6,003 bases of DNA, taken from positions 1 to 6,003 of the forward strand of contig JASHWA010000265.1 of assembly GCA_030044325.1 (NCBI GenBank), given 5' to 3'. The stretch is from Bryobacteraceae bacterium. GTDB lineage: Bacteria; Acidobacteriota; Terriglobia; Bryobacterales; Bryobacteraceae. Position numbers and translations under genes: made by a program. Below the pieces are notes generated by a model, which made no database searches, was not told the DNA's origin, and saw nothing but the letters and a program-made list of their open reading frames with translations. Positions 1-6,003 of the stretch are shown here, piece by piece (positions within the stretch are counted from its first letter, which is position 1; every line of letters starts with the position of its first letter).

Positions 1-1650
1 CATGACGTCGAGCTCGACGACGCCGAGATCGCGCCGCGCGCGCTTTCAGGCTCGCGTCTGGCGGCGAAGATCACTTTTCACCAGCGCGGCTACGCGGGAT
101 CGAAAATCGATCTCACCATTCGCGACGTCAGCCAGAATCAGCCCAAGCTGCTCGCCTCGCGCGCGTTCTCGCTAGGCGCGGATGGAAATCTCCAGACGGA
201 AACGGTGATGTTCGATATCGGCGGCGCGGGCGCGAGAACGCTTGAAATCACCGCGACGCCGCTCCCGCGCGAAGAGAACACGGCCAACAACACCCTGACT
301 CGGGTGGTGAACGTCGCCTCCGACCCGCGCCGCATCCTTTATATTGAGGGCGAGCCGCGCTGGGAGTACAAATTCATCCGCCAGGCCGGCCAGGACGATC
401 GCATGGTGCAGATCGTCTCGATGGTCCGCACCACGGAAAATAAAACCTATCGCCAGGGGATCGCGAATCCGCAGGAACTCGCCGCCGGATTTCCCACGCG
501 CGGCGAGGATCTGTTCGCCTACCAGGGATTGGTGCTGGGATCGGTCGAAGCCGCCTTTTTCACTCCCGAGCAGCAGGAGTTGATTCACCAATTCGTGGAC
601 AAGCGCGGCGGAGGATTGCTCTTGCTCGGCGGACAATATGCGCTCGCCGACGGCGGCTGGAACGCGACCAGGCTGACCGAACTGATGCCCACTGTTCTCC
701 CCGCCCAGGCCAACACTTTTCATCGCGAAGCCGATCCCAAGAACGGAACCACGCACACCACGGCCGAGCTCGCACCCGCGGGGATGGACAGCATCATCAC
801 ACGCCTGGTCGACGATCCCGCGGCGAACGCGGCCAAATGGAAAAAGCTGCCCTACCTGATGGATTACGAAGATCCCGGTACACCGAAGGCCGGCGCGACC
901 GTCCTGGCCAGCATGATCACGCCGGAAGGGCGCAAGTTGCCGCTGCTGATCACCGAAAATTTCGGCCGCGGACGCACCGCGATCATGGCGACCGGCGGAA
1001 GCTGGCGCTGGCAGATGAGTTCGCCGCTCGGCGACACCGCGCACGATCTGTTCTGGCAGCAACTGCTGCGCTGGCTGGTTTCCGACACTCCCGGCCACGT
1101 CGCGGCGTCGATCCCGTCGCAGATTCTGCTCGATAACGGCTCCGTCGTGCTGACGGCCGACGTTCGCGATCAGCAGTACAATCCCGCGCGCGACGCCAAG
1201 GTCGAGGCGCACATTCTGGGTCCTTCCGGCGTCAGCGCGCTGGTCGAAATGAGCCCGGTTCCCGATAATCCCGGCGAGTTTCAAGCCGCGTGGTCGGCGC
1301 CGAGACCGGGCGCGTATCTGACCGAAGTGACCGCGCAGCGGGCCGATGCGAGCGGCGCAGTCAAGGAATTCGGCCGCGACGTGTTGACCTTCGAGCGTCT
1401 CGACGGCGTGGCAGAGAATTTTCATACGGAGCAGAATCGCGCGCTGCTCGAACGCATCGCCTCACAAACCGGCGGCCAATATTGGAAGCCGGCGGATTTA
1501 GGCAAACTCGCGCAGAGCATCCCGTTTTCCGAGGCCGGCGTCACCATGCGCGAAACCAAGGATCTGTGGGATCTCCCGCTGGTTTTTCTGGTGCTCCTCA
1601 CGCTGCGCTTTTCCGAATGGTGGCTGCGGCGGAAATGGGGGATCGTGTAA
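1..1650 (+). CDS. Membrane-anchored GATase1-like protein, catalytically dead (5' partial)
   Basis: The reading frame is open from base 1, so the true start lies left of the window; 549 residues are visible (numbered here from base 1). The ATG at 205 is only an internal methionine, because the sequence before it is equally protein-like. Residues 1-105 look like a beta-sandwich of the CARDB/BatA-associated kind, ending in the motif ENTANNTL. Residues about 110-360 resemble a class I glutamine amidotransferase fold: RILYIEGEPRWEYKF (111-125), a glycine-rich strand GGGLLLLGG (203-211), and FGRGRTAIMATGGSWRW (321-337). The visible protein has no cysteine, so it cannot be a Cys-dependent amidotransferase. 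A second beta-rich segment follows (about 370-465), then TGGQYWKPADL near 480-490 and one C-terminal membrane helix (about 524-541) with a basic WWLRRKWG tail. Most of the protein is therefore probably extracytoplasmic. It is adjacent to a BatA/vWA gene, as is common in MoxR/DUF58 operons. Family assignment is fairly sure; the biochemical role is unknown. Confidence 0.82.
   Translation, partial: HDVELDDAEIAPRALSGSRLAAKITFHQRGYAGSKIDLTIRDVSQNQPKLLASRAFSLGADGNLQTETVMFDIGGAGARTLEITATPLPREENTANNTLTRVVNVASDPRRILYIEGEPRWEYKFIRQAGQDDRMVQIVSMVRTTENKTYRQGIANPQELAAGFPTRGEDLFAYQGLVLGSVEAAFFTPEQQELIHQFVDKRGGGLLLLGGQYALADGGWNATRLTELMPTVLPAQANTFHREADPKNGTTHTTAELAPAGMDSIITRLVDDPAANAAKWKKLPYLMDYEDPGTPKAGATVLASMITPEGRKLPLLITENFGRGRTAIMATGGSWRWQMSSPLGDTAHDLFWQQLLRWLVSDTPGHVAASIPSQILLDNGSVVLTADVRDQQYNPARDAKVEAHILGPSGVSALVEMSPVPDNPGEFQAAWSAPRPGAYLTEVTAQRADASGAVKEFGRDVLTFERLDGVAENFHTEQNRALLERIASQTGGQYWKPADLGKLAQSIPFSEAGVTMRETKDLWDLPLVFLVLLTLRFSEWWLRRKWGIV
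1637..1642 (+). promoter_or_regulatory. Shine-Dalgarno-like GGGGGA for the vWA gene
   Basis: GGGGGA lies 8 bases before the GTG at 1651 and within the last codons of the upstream gene. It supports GTG as the start, since the upstream TAA ends at 1650 and the encoded N-terminus matches where BatA-type proteins normally begin. Confidence 0.5.
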
Positions 1651-3747
1651 GTGGGGCTTTCCGCGCCCTGGTTTCTCGCTGCGCTCGCGGGCATCGCGCT
1701 GCCTCTGTATCTGCACCTGCTCAAGCGCTTGAAAAGTCCGCCCAAGCCCGTGCCGTCTTTGATGCTGTATGAAGCGCGCAGCGTCAGCTCCACGCGCCAT
1801 CGAAGACTGCAATATCTGCTGCTGCTATCGCTGCGATTGCTGGTGCTCGCCGCGCTGATTCTGGCGTTCGCCAATCCCTTTATCAATCGCAATTCGGCGA
1901 CGCTCGCGAGCAACCGGCTAACGCTGCTGGTGGTCGACAATTCTTTCAGCATGCGCGCCGGGACTCGTCTTGAAGACGCCAAGGCGGCCGCGATGAGCGT
2001 TCTTGCTTCCAAAGGTCCCGCGCGTGGGCAGATCGCCTCTTTCGGCTCGCAACTGCGATTGATGACCCAGCCGATCGAAGATCAAGGCGCGCTCCGCGCG
2101 GCGGTTCAGGCGATCCAACCCGGCGACGCGCACGGCAATTTCGCCGAGCTCGCCCGCGCCATCCGCGCCATGGCCGCATCGATCCAAACGCCCGTCGAAC
2201 TTCACCTGTTCAGCGACATGCAGCGCACCGAGCTCGCGCCCGCATTTCCCGATATGGCGATGCCCCCGAACGTCACGCTGATCACGCACGCCGTGGTCAC
2301 CACGGCACAGCCCAACTGGACCGTCGAATCGGTGGAGGCGCCCGGACAGCTTTGGGGCCGCGATTTGAAACCCGTGCACGTAACTGCAGTGATTGCCGGC
2401 TACCTCACGCCCGCCGCGCAGCGGACTGTTTCCCTGATGGTCAACGGCAAGACCACGGCGATGAAAACCGTCGCGGTTCCCGCCAACGGCCGAGCCACGG
2501 TCGATTTTCCTTCGCTCGAAGTCCCCTACGGCTTCAGCCGCTGCGAAGTGAAGATCGATTCGGCCGACGGATTTCCCGCCGACGATCTGCGCCGCTTCGC
2601 GGTCGAGCGTTCCGACCCGCAAAAAACCCTCCTGATCCACAACTACGGCGACTCGCGATCGCCGCTGTATATCGGCGCCGCGCTCTCCGCCGCCGCCCAA
2701 TCCGCGTTTTTGCTCGAATCGATCAACGTCAACGAAGCCGCCGACCGCAAGCCGTCGAACTACGGATTCATCATTCTTTCCGACGTGAATTCGGTACCCA
2801 CGCTGCTTGAAAATTCACTTACCGATTACGTTCGCAACGGCGGAAGCCTGTTCATCGCAGCCGGAACCTCGGCCGGCGCGCGCCTCCAGATTCCGATTTT
2901 CAACGCGCGCATCACCTCTACACGCGACTACACCCGGACGCCCGACCATTCGATCGAAACCGGCGAAAGGGACACTTCTTTTCCCGCGATCGCGAAATCC
3001 AACGGCTGGGCGGGCGTCAAATTTTTCTACGCGCTCAATGTCGAGCCCGGCGATGCGCGCGTGATCGCGCGGCTGGCCGATCAGACCCCGCTGCTGCTGG
3101 AAAAACGCATCGGCGAAGGACGCGTGCTGCTGTTCACCTCCGGCCTCGACAATCTCACCAACGACTTTCCGCTCGATCCGTCGTTTGTTCCGTTCATCGA
3201 ACAGACCGCGCGCTATCTTGCCGCGAGCGAACGGCAGGGCGGCGCGCGTCCCGTAGATGCATTCCTCGAATTGCGCAGCGCCAAGGAGCAAGCGCAAGGC
3301 GTGGAGGTCACCGATCCCCAAGGCCAGCGCCCGCTGACGCTCGGCGAAGCTCGATCGGCGCAATCGTTTCAACTCACCGAGGCCGGTTATTACCAGATCC
3401 GGCTCGCCAACGGGCGGCTGAATGAAGTCGCCGTGAATCCCGATCCCAAGGAATCCAATCTCGACGTTATCCCCAACGATGTGCTCGCGCTGTGGCAAGG
3501 CAACGCGTCTGGGGAAACGGCCGCGTCGCCTCAAGCCGCATCCACGCGCAAAACTCCCCAATCGCTGTGGTGGTACGTGATGCTCATCGTGCTTGCCGCC
3601 GCGGTCGCCGAATCCGCCCTCGCGGCGCGATATCTGGGAACCGAGCGCGCGCCGGAAGCGGAAAAACAACCGGCCGGCACCTTCAGCGCAGCGCGAGAAA
3701 CTTCCAGTGCCGGTACACCATCGCCACCGGCAAACCCATCACGTTGA
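1651..3747 (+). CDS. BatA-like vWA-domain membrane protein
   Basis: A 698-residue protein starting with GTG directly after the previous stop (zero spacing), so the two are almost certainly co-transcribed and probably translationally coupled. Residues 1-80 match the BatA/aerotolerance regulator N-terminal module: a first helix around SAPWFLAALAGIALPLYLHLL (3-23), a cytoplasmic loop of about 30 residues, and a second helix around 54-75. A vWA domain follows, with MIDAS motif DNSFS (D96, S98, S100) and an SD pair at 188-189 in the strand LHLFSD. The usual Thr of the second MIDAS motif is not obvious; the segment GDAHGNFAELARA (158-170) stands there. Residues about 230-320 are beta-rich and end in GFPADDLRRFAVER. 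Residues 324-530 resemble a GATase-like fold (VRNGGSLFIAAG, GEGRVLLFTSG) without a nucleophilic cysteine; the only cysteine is Cys298. A C-terminal helix (about 638-658) is followed by a low-complexity Ala/Pro/Ser tail. It probably binds metal and a protein partner at the envelope, with a MoxR-type ATPase as likely partner. The exact function is unknown. Confidence 0.88.
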   Translation: MGLSAPWFLAALAGIALPLYLHLLKRLKSPPKPVPSLMLYEARSVSSTRHRRLQYLLLLSLRLLVLAALILAFANPFINRNSATLASNRLTLLVVDNSFSMRAGTRLEDAKAAAMSVLASKGPARGQIASFGSQLRLMTQPIEDQGALRAAVQAIQPGDAHGNFAELARAIRAMAASIQTPVELHLFSDMQRTELAPAFPDMAMPPNVTLITHAVVTTAQPNWTVESVEAPGQLWGRDLKPVHVTAVIAGYLTPAAQRTVSLMVNGKTTAMKTVAVPANGRATVDFPSLEVPYGFSRCEVKIDSADGFPADDLRRFAVERSDPQKTLLIHNYGDSRSPLYIGAALSAAAQSAFLLESINVNEAADRKPSNYGFIILSDVNSVPTLLENSLTDYVRNGGSLFIAAGTSAGARLQIPIFNARITSTRDYTRTPDHSIETGERDTSFPAIAKSNGWAGVKFFYALNVEPGDARVIARLADQTPLLLEKRIGEGRVLLFTSGLDNLTNDFPLDPSFVPFIEQTARYLAASERQGGARPVDAFLELRSAKEQAQGVEVTDPQGQRPLTLGEARSAQSFQLTEAGYYQIRLANGRLNEVAVNPDPKESNLDVIPNDVLALWQGNASGETAASPQAASTRKTPQSLWWYVMLIVLAAAVAESALAARYLGTERAPEAEKQPAGTFSAARETSSAGTPSPPANPSR

Positions 3748-4240
3748 AGTAACACCCCTCCACCCGATCGATGAATTTCGACGCCAGGCCCTGGATCGCA
3801 TATGCGCCCGCTTTGTCCATCGGCTCGCCCGACGCGACGTAATCGCGAATTTCCGCGTCACTCAACGCGGCCAGGCGCACCCGCGTCGATTCCGCATCCA
3901 CGATCGCGCCGCCCGCGTGGCGCAGGCAGATTCCCGTGAGCACCGTGTGGACGCGTCCCGAGAGCGCCGCCAGCATTTCCGCCGCATCCGCCGCGTCGCG
4001 CGGCTTTTCGAGCACGCGCTCGGCCAGCACCACCGTCGTATCCGCGCCCAGCACGATTTCATCTTCGTCCCGCCACGCCGCTTCAGCTTTTTCGCGCGCC
4101 AGCCGCCGCACGTAATCGAGCGCAGCTTCGCCCTCGCGCCGAATCTCTTCAACCGCGCTCGCGCGAACGGAAAAAGTAAAACCCGCGTTCCGCAGCAGCT
4201 CGCTGCGCCGCGGTGATTGCGATGCAAGAATCAGTTTCAT
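3683..4240 (-). CDS. maf: Maf-family nucleoside triphosphate pyrophosphatase (dTTP/UTP type)
   Basis: A cytosolic house-cleaning enzyme that hydrolyses nucleoside triphosphates, in this subfamily dTTP, UTP and modified pyrimidine nucleotides, to the monophosphate and pyrophosphate. The protein is 185 residues, normal for the family. I chose the ATG at 4240 because it gives MKLILASQSPRRSELL, the conserved N-terminal phosphate-binding motif (S8, R11, R12); the upstream in-frame ATG at 4306 would add 22 unconserved residues. Further motifs are EEIRREGE (31-38), VRRLAREKA, VLGADTTVV (64-71, with the family's catalytic Asp at 67), LEKPRD (78-82), SGRVHTVLTG, and YVASGEPMDKAGAYAIQG (134-151). The last motif closely resembles E. 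coli YhdE rather than YceF, which supports the dTTP/UTP subfamily. The gene is convergent with the vWA gene and overlaps its last 65 bp; it is divergent from dciA. No clear Shine-Dalgarno sequence precedes its start. Confidence 0.95.
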   Translation of the reverse strand: MKLILASQSPRRSELLRNAGFTFSVRASAVEEIRREGEAALDYVRRLAREKAEAAWRDEDEIVLGADTTVVLAERVLEKPRDAADAAEMLAALSGRVHTVLTGICLRHAGGAIVDAESTRVRLAALSDAEIRDYVASGEPMDKAGAYAIQGLASKFIDRVEGCYFNVMGLPVAMVYRHWKFLALR

Positions 4241-4311
4241 CGGACGATTTTTCGAAAGCCCCTGCCGCGCATACCCGATATAGTACAATCGAAATTCCCC
4301 CGGCATTCGCT
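4241..4311. promoter_or_regulatory. Divergent maf / dciA intergenic region with -10-like sequences
   Basis: This 71-bp gap separates the opposed starts of maf and dciA and is the only place in the window where two genes diverge. It contains the comparatively AT-rich run TATAGTACAAT (4279-4289). On the + strand this offers TATAGT or TACAAT as a -10 element 22-27 bases before the dciA ATG. On the - strand it offers TACTAT (4285 to 4280) for maf. I find no convincing -35 hexamer at 16-18 bp spacing on either strand, so the promoter call rests on position and -10 similarity only. Confidence 0.38.
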
Positions 4312-4683
4312 ATGGAACGCGCCGGCCGTCTCATCTCCAAATTGAAACTCTCGCCCGGCATCGCCGATCCCGAGCTTCGTGCGCGCGCCGCCTGGAAGGT
4401 CGCCGCGGGCAAGAAAATCGCCGAGCACACGCGAGCCACCGCGCTCGTCCGCGACTCGCTGGTCGTCGAAGTGGCCGATCACGTCTGGCAAAGCCAGCTC
4501 GCCCGGCTCGAGCCGTTTCTGATCCGCAATCTCGCCGAAGCGCTGGGCGAAGCGCTGGTCAAGACCATCTCTTTCCGCCCCATGCCCGCGCGCCGCGGCC
4601 CGCAGCGAGCCGAATCGGCGCGATCGAGCACCGGTATCGAAGACCCGGTCCTCGATCTGCTGTATCGTGAAAAAGCCAGATGA
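4312..4683 (+). CDS. dciA: DUF721 / DciA-like DnaB helicase loader
   Basis: A 123-residue protein with the DUF721 (DciA) signature. DciA interacts with the replicative helicase DnaB and helps its loading at the origin in bacteria that lack DnaC/DnaI. Visible features are the short N-terminal helix MERAGRLISKL, the core AAWKVAAGKKIAEHTRATAL (26-45), the strand DSLVVEVADHVWQSQL (48-63, with the characteristic Trp59), and a helix to about residue 83. The C-terminal 35 residues are basic and Ser/Arg-rich and end in DPVLDLLYREKAR. I prefer ATG 4312: an upstream in-frame ATG at 4213 would add 33 non-conserved residues and overlap maf by 28 bp. No strong ribosome binding site precedes 4312. The stop overlaps the gatC start (ATGA, 4680-4683), so it heads the dciA-gatC-gatA operon. 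The family call is good; helicase loading here is inferred from homologues. Confidence 0.85.
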   Translation: MERAGRLISKLKLSPGIADPELRARAAWKVAAGKKIAEHTRATALVRDSLVVEVADHVWQSQLARLEPFLIRNLAEALGEALVKTISFRPMPARRGPQRAESARSSTGIEDPVLDLLYREKAR

Positions 4684-4997
4684 AAATCACGCCCGAGGAA
4701 GTCCGCCATGTGGCCGAGCTCGCCAATCTCGCGCTCACCGGCGCCGAAATCGCGCGCATGTCGCGCGACATGGATGAGATCCTGACGCACATGGACAAGC
4801 TGAACGAGCTCGACACGTCCAACGTCGAGCCGATGGCGCAGGTCCTCTACGCGGCCGATGAAACCGCTACGCTGCGCGAGGATCGCGAACGCGCCACACT
4901 CGGCAACGCGGAAGCGCTCAAGAACGCACCGCTCGCGGGCGCGGGATATTATAAGGTCCCCCGGGTGATCGATCCCCATGGAAGCCAAAGGGGATGA
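4680..4997 (+). CDS. gatC: Asp/Glu-tRNA(Asn/Gln) amidotransferase subunit C
   Basis: GatC is the small subunit that wraps around and stabilises the GatA-GatB heterodimer of the cytosolic tRNA-dependent amidotransferase. The protein is 105 residues, close to the usual 95-100. It begins MKITPEEVRHVAELANLALT, the typical first helices, followed by MDEILTHMDKLNELDTSNVEPM (about 31-52), where the conserved LNELDTSNVEP-type motif is clear. The C-terminal part contains LREDR, NAP and GYYKVPRVID, the segment that contacts GatA. The last residues (HGSQRG) extend slightly past the common end. The ATG overlaps the dciA stop and the TGA overlaps the gatA start, both as ATGA, so coupled translation is expected. 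The Shine-Dalgarno match before 4680 is weak (GAAAA), which fits reinitiation. Confidence 0.96.
   Translation: MKITPEEVRHVAELANLALTGAEIARMSRDMDEILTHMDKLNELDTSNVEPMAQVLYAADETATLREDRERATLGNAEALKNAPLAGAGYYKVPRVIDPHGSQRG
4972..4995 (+). repeat. Short inverted repeat covering the gatA start
   Basis: ATCCCC (4972-4977) and GGGGAT (4990-4995) are perfect complements separated by 12 bases. The right arm contains the G-rich stretch AAAGGGG (4987-4993), the only Shine-Dalgarno-like sequence near gatA, and the first two bases of its ATG. A hairpin here could hide the gatA start, but a 6-bp repeat in GC-rich DNA can easily occur by chance. Confidence 0.3.
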
Positions 4998-6003
4998 ATC
5001 TACTGGAACAGACCATCGATTCGATCCGCGGCGGCCTGCTCGCAAGAAAATTCAGCGCCAAAGAGCTCACGCTTGAAGCCATCGCCCACGCGCAGGCCGA
5101 GAATCCGAAAACCAACGCCTATCTCACGTTTTCGACCGAGCGCGCACTACTCAGCGCGCTTGAAGTGGATAAGAAAATCGCCGCCGGCGAAGATCCCGGC
5201 CCGCTCGCCGGCGTCCCCGTCGCGATCAAAGATGTCATCTTGACCAAAGGCGTCCGCACCACCTGCGGATCGCGCCTGCTCGCCAATTACATCCCTCCCT
5301 ACGACGCGACCGCGGTCACGCGTATCGAACAGGCCGGCGGCGTGATCCTCGGAAAAACCAATTGCGACGAGTTCGCCATGGGATCGTCCACCGAAAATTC
5401 CGCGTTCGGTCCCGTGCGCAATCCCGTTGCGCCGGATCGTGTGCCCGGCGGATCGAGCGGAGGGTCCGCCGCCGTGATCGCGCAGGGAACCGCGGTGCTC
5501 TCGCTCGGCTCCGACACCGGCGGATCCATCCGCCAGCCGGCGTCCTTCTGTGGCGTGGTCGGAGTCACGCCGACCTACGGCCGCGTTTCCCGCTACGGCC
5601 TCACCGCGTTTGCCAGCTCGCTCGACCACATCGGCCCGTTTTCTCGAACCGTGAAGGATTCGGCCACGCTGCTCGCCGTAATCGCCGGCCGCGACGAAAT
5701 GGATGCGACCTCAGCGCTCGCGCCCGTTCCCGATTACGCAGCCGCGCTCGACGCGAACGTTCGCGGCGTGAAACTCGGCGTTCCGCGCGAATATTTCGAG
5801 AATCTCGAAAGCGAAACCGGCGATCTGGTTCACAAGGCGATCGATGTCTTGAAAAATCTCGGCTGTGAAGTGCGCGAAATCGAGCTTCCCCACACCCCCT
5901 ACGCCATCGCGACCTATTACATCATCGCCACCGCGGAAGCCAGCTCCAATCTCGCGCGCTACGACGGCGTTCGCTACACCACGCGCGCCTCATCGGCGGA
6001 AAA
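4994..6003 (+). CDS. gatA: Asp/Glu-tRNA(Asn/Gln) amidotransferase subunit A (3' partial)
   Basis: GatA is the amidase-signature subunit of GatCAB. It releases ammonia from glutamine (or asparagine), which passes to GatB to convert Glu-tRNA(Gln) or Asp-tRNA(Asn) into the amide form. The first 336 residues of a normally about 480-residue protein are visible and the frame runs off the window end. The start ATG overlaps the gatC stop and gives MNLLEQTIDSIRGGLL, a normal GatA N-terminus. The Ser-cisSer-Lys triad is intact: Lys79 in GVPVAIKDV, Ser154 in PGGSSGGSAA and Ser178 in SDTGGSIRQPA, at the same positions as in Staphylococcus aureus GatA. Other hallmarks are GKTNCDEFAMGSSTENSAFG (120-139) and PTYGRVSRYGLTAFASSLDH (193-212). 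AAAGGGG directly abuts the ATG, too close for a standard ribosome site, so coupling to gatC is the likely route of initiation. gatB is not in the window. Confidence 0.97.
   Translation, partial: MNLLEQTIDSIRGGLLARKFSAKELTLEAIAHAQAENPKTNAYLTFSTERALLSALEVDKKIAAGEDPGPLAGVPVAIKDVILTKGVRTTCGSRLLANYIPPYDATAVTRIEQAGGVILGKTNCDEFAMGSSTENSAFGPVRNPVAPDRVPGGSSGGSAAVIAQGTAVLSLGSDTGGSIRQPASFCGVVGVTPTYGRVSRYGLTAFASSLDHIGPFSRTVKDSATLLAVIAGRDEMDATSALAPVPDYAAALDANVRGVKLGVPREYFENLESETGDLVHKAIDVLKNLGCEVREIELPHTPYAIATYYIIATAEASSNLARYDGVRYTTRASSAE

Noticed and set aside
172..1425. 417-codon open frame on the - strand opposite the first gene
   Set aside because: It has the Arg/Gly/His-rich composition typical of an antisense shadow in GC-rich DNA, no recognisable motif, and covers a well-supported gene on the + strand.
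2815..3669. 284-codon open frame on the - strand opposite the vWA gene
   Set aside because: Low-complexity Arg/Gly-rich translation with no domain signature; it mirrors the coding frame of the vWA gene.
3748..3790. Intrinsic terminator after the vWA gene
   Set aside because: No GC-rich hairpin followed by a T run is visible just past the stop; the region is maf coding sequence.
3593..4216. 207-codon + strand open frame across the vWA end and antisense to maf
   Set aside because: The translation is Arg/His/Pro-rich and motif-free, while maf on the - strand carries every family motif.
4267..4289. Full sigma-70 promoter for dciA-gatC-gatA
   Set aside because: The -10-like TATAGT/TACAAT is present but no -35 resembling TTGACA is found at a workable spacing, so only a low-confidence regulatory region is reported.
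5147..5629. 160-codon open frame on the - strand inside gatA
   Set aside because: It lies opposite the highly conserved amidase-signature region of gatA, which explains its openness; the translation is Gly/Arg/Asp-rich without motifs.

Overview
The window is a GC-rich, gene-dense bacterial chromosomal segment with six protein-coding genes, two of them cut by the window edges. I see no rRNA, tRNA, CRISPR array, insertion sequence or phage gene. The combination of paired BatA/GATase-like envelope proteins with a DciA-gatC-gatA cluster and a Maf protein suggests a Gram-negative bacterium, perhaps Acidobacteriota or a neighbouring deep lineage. That placement is an inference from gene content, not from a marker gene.

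Left half (1-3747, + strand): two tandem large membrane-anchored proteins. The first (5' end outside the window) has a beta-rich segment, a GATase1-like domain with no cysteine at all, a second beta-rich segment and a C-terminal transmembrane anchor. The second starts with GTG on the base right after the first gene's stop. It has an N-terminal BatA-type two-helix membrane module, a von Willebrand A (vWA) domain with a DxSxS metal site, a further GATase-like region and a C-terminal transmembrane helix. Such pairs usually belong to MoxR ATPase/DUF58/vWA (Bat-like) operons whose exact role is poorly known; any MoxR and DUF58 genes would lie to the left of this window.

Middle (3683-4240, - strand): maf, a nucleotide pyrophosphatase of the YhdE (dTTP/UTP) type. 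It converges on the vWA gene and overlaps its 3' end by 65 bp. A 71-bp gap (4241-4311) separates maf from the divergent genes on its right and must hold any promoters for both directions.

Right part (4312-6003, + strand): dciA-like (DUF721), gatC and gatA (3' end outside the window) are joined by two ATGA stop/start overlaps, so they very likely form one translationally coupled operon. GatC and GatA are subunits of the GatCAB amidotransferase that makes Gln-tRNA(Gln) and/or Asn-tRNA(Asn) from misacylated precursors; GatA has its complete Lys79-Ser154-Ser178 triad. DciA is the ancestral loader of the replicative helicase DnaB. gatB is not visible here.

No undescribed system can be defended from this window alone. 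The least understood part is the left pair of envelope proteins.
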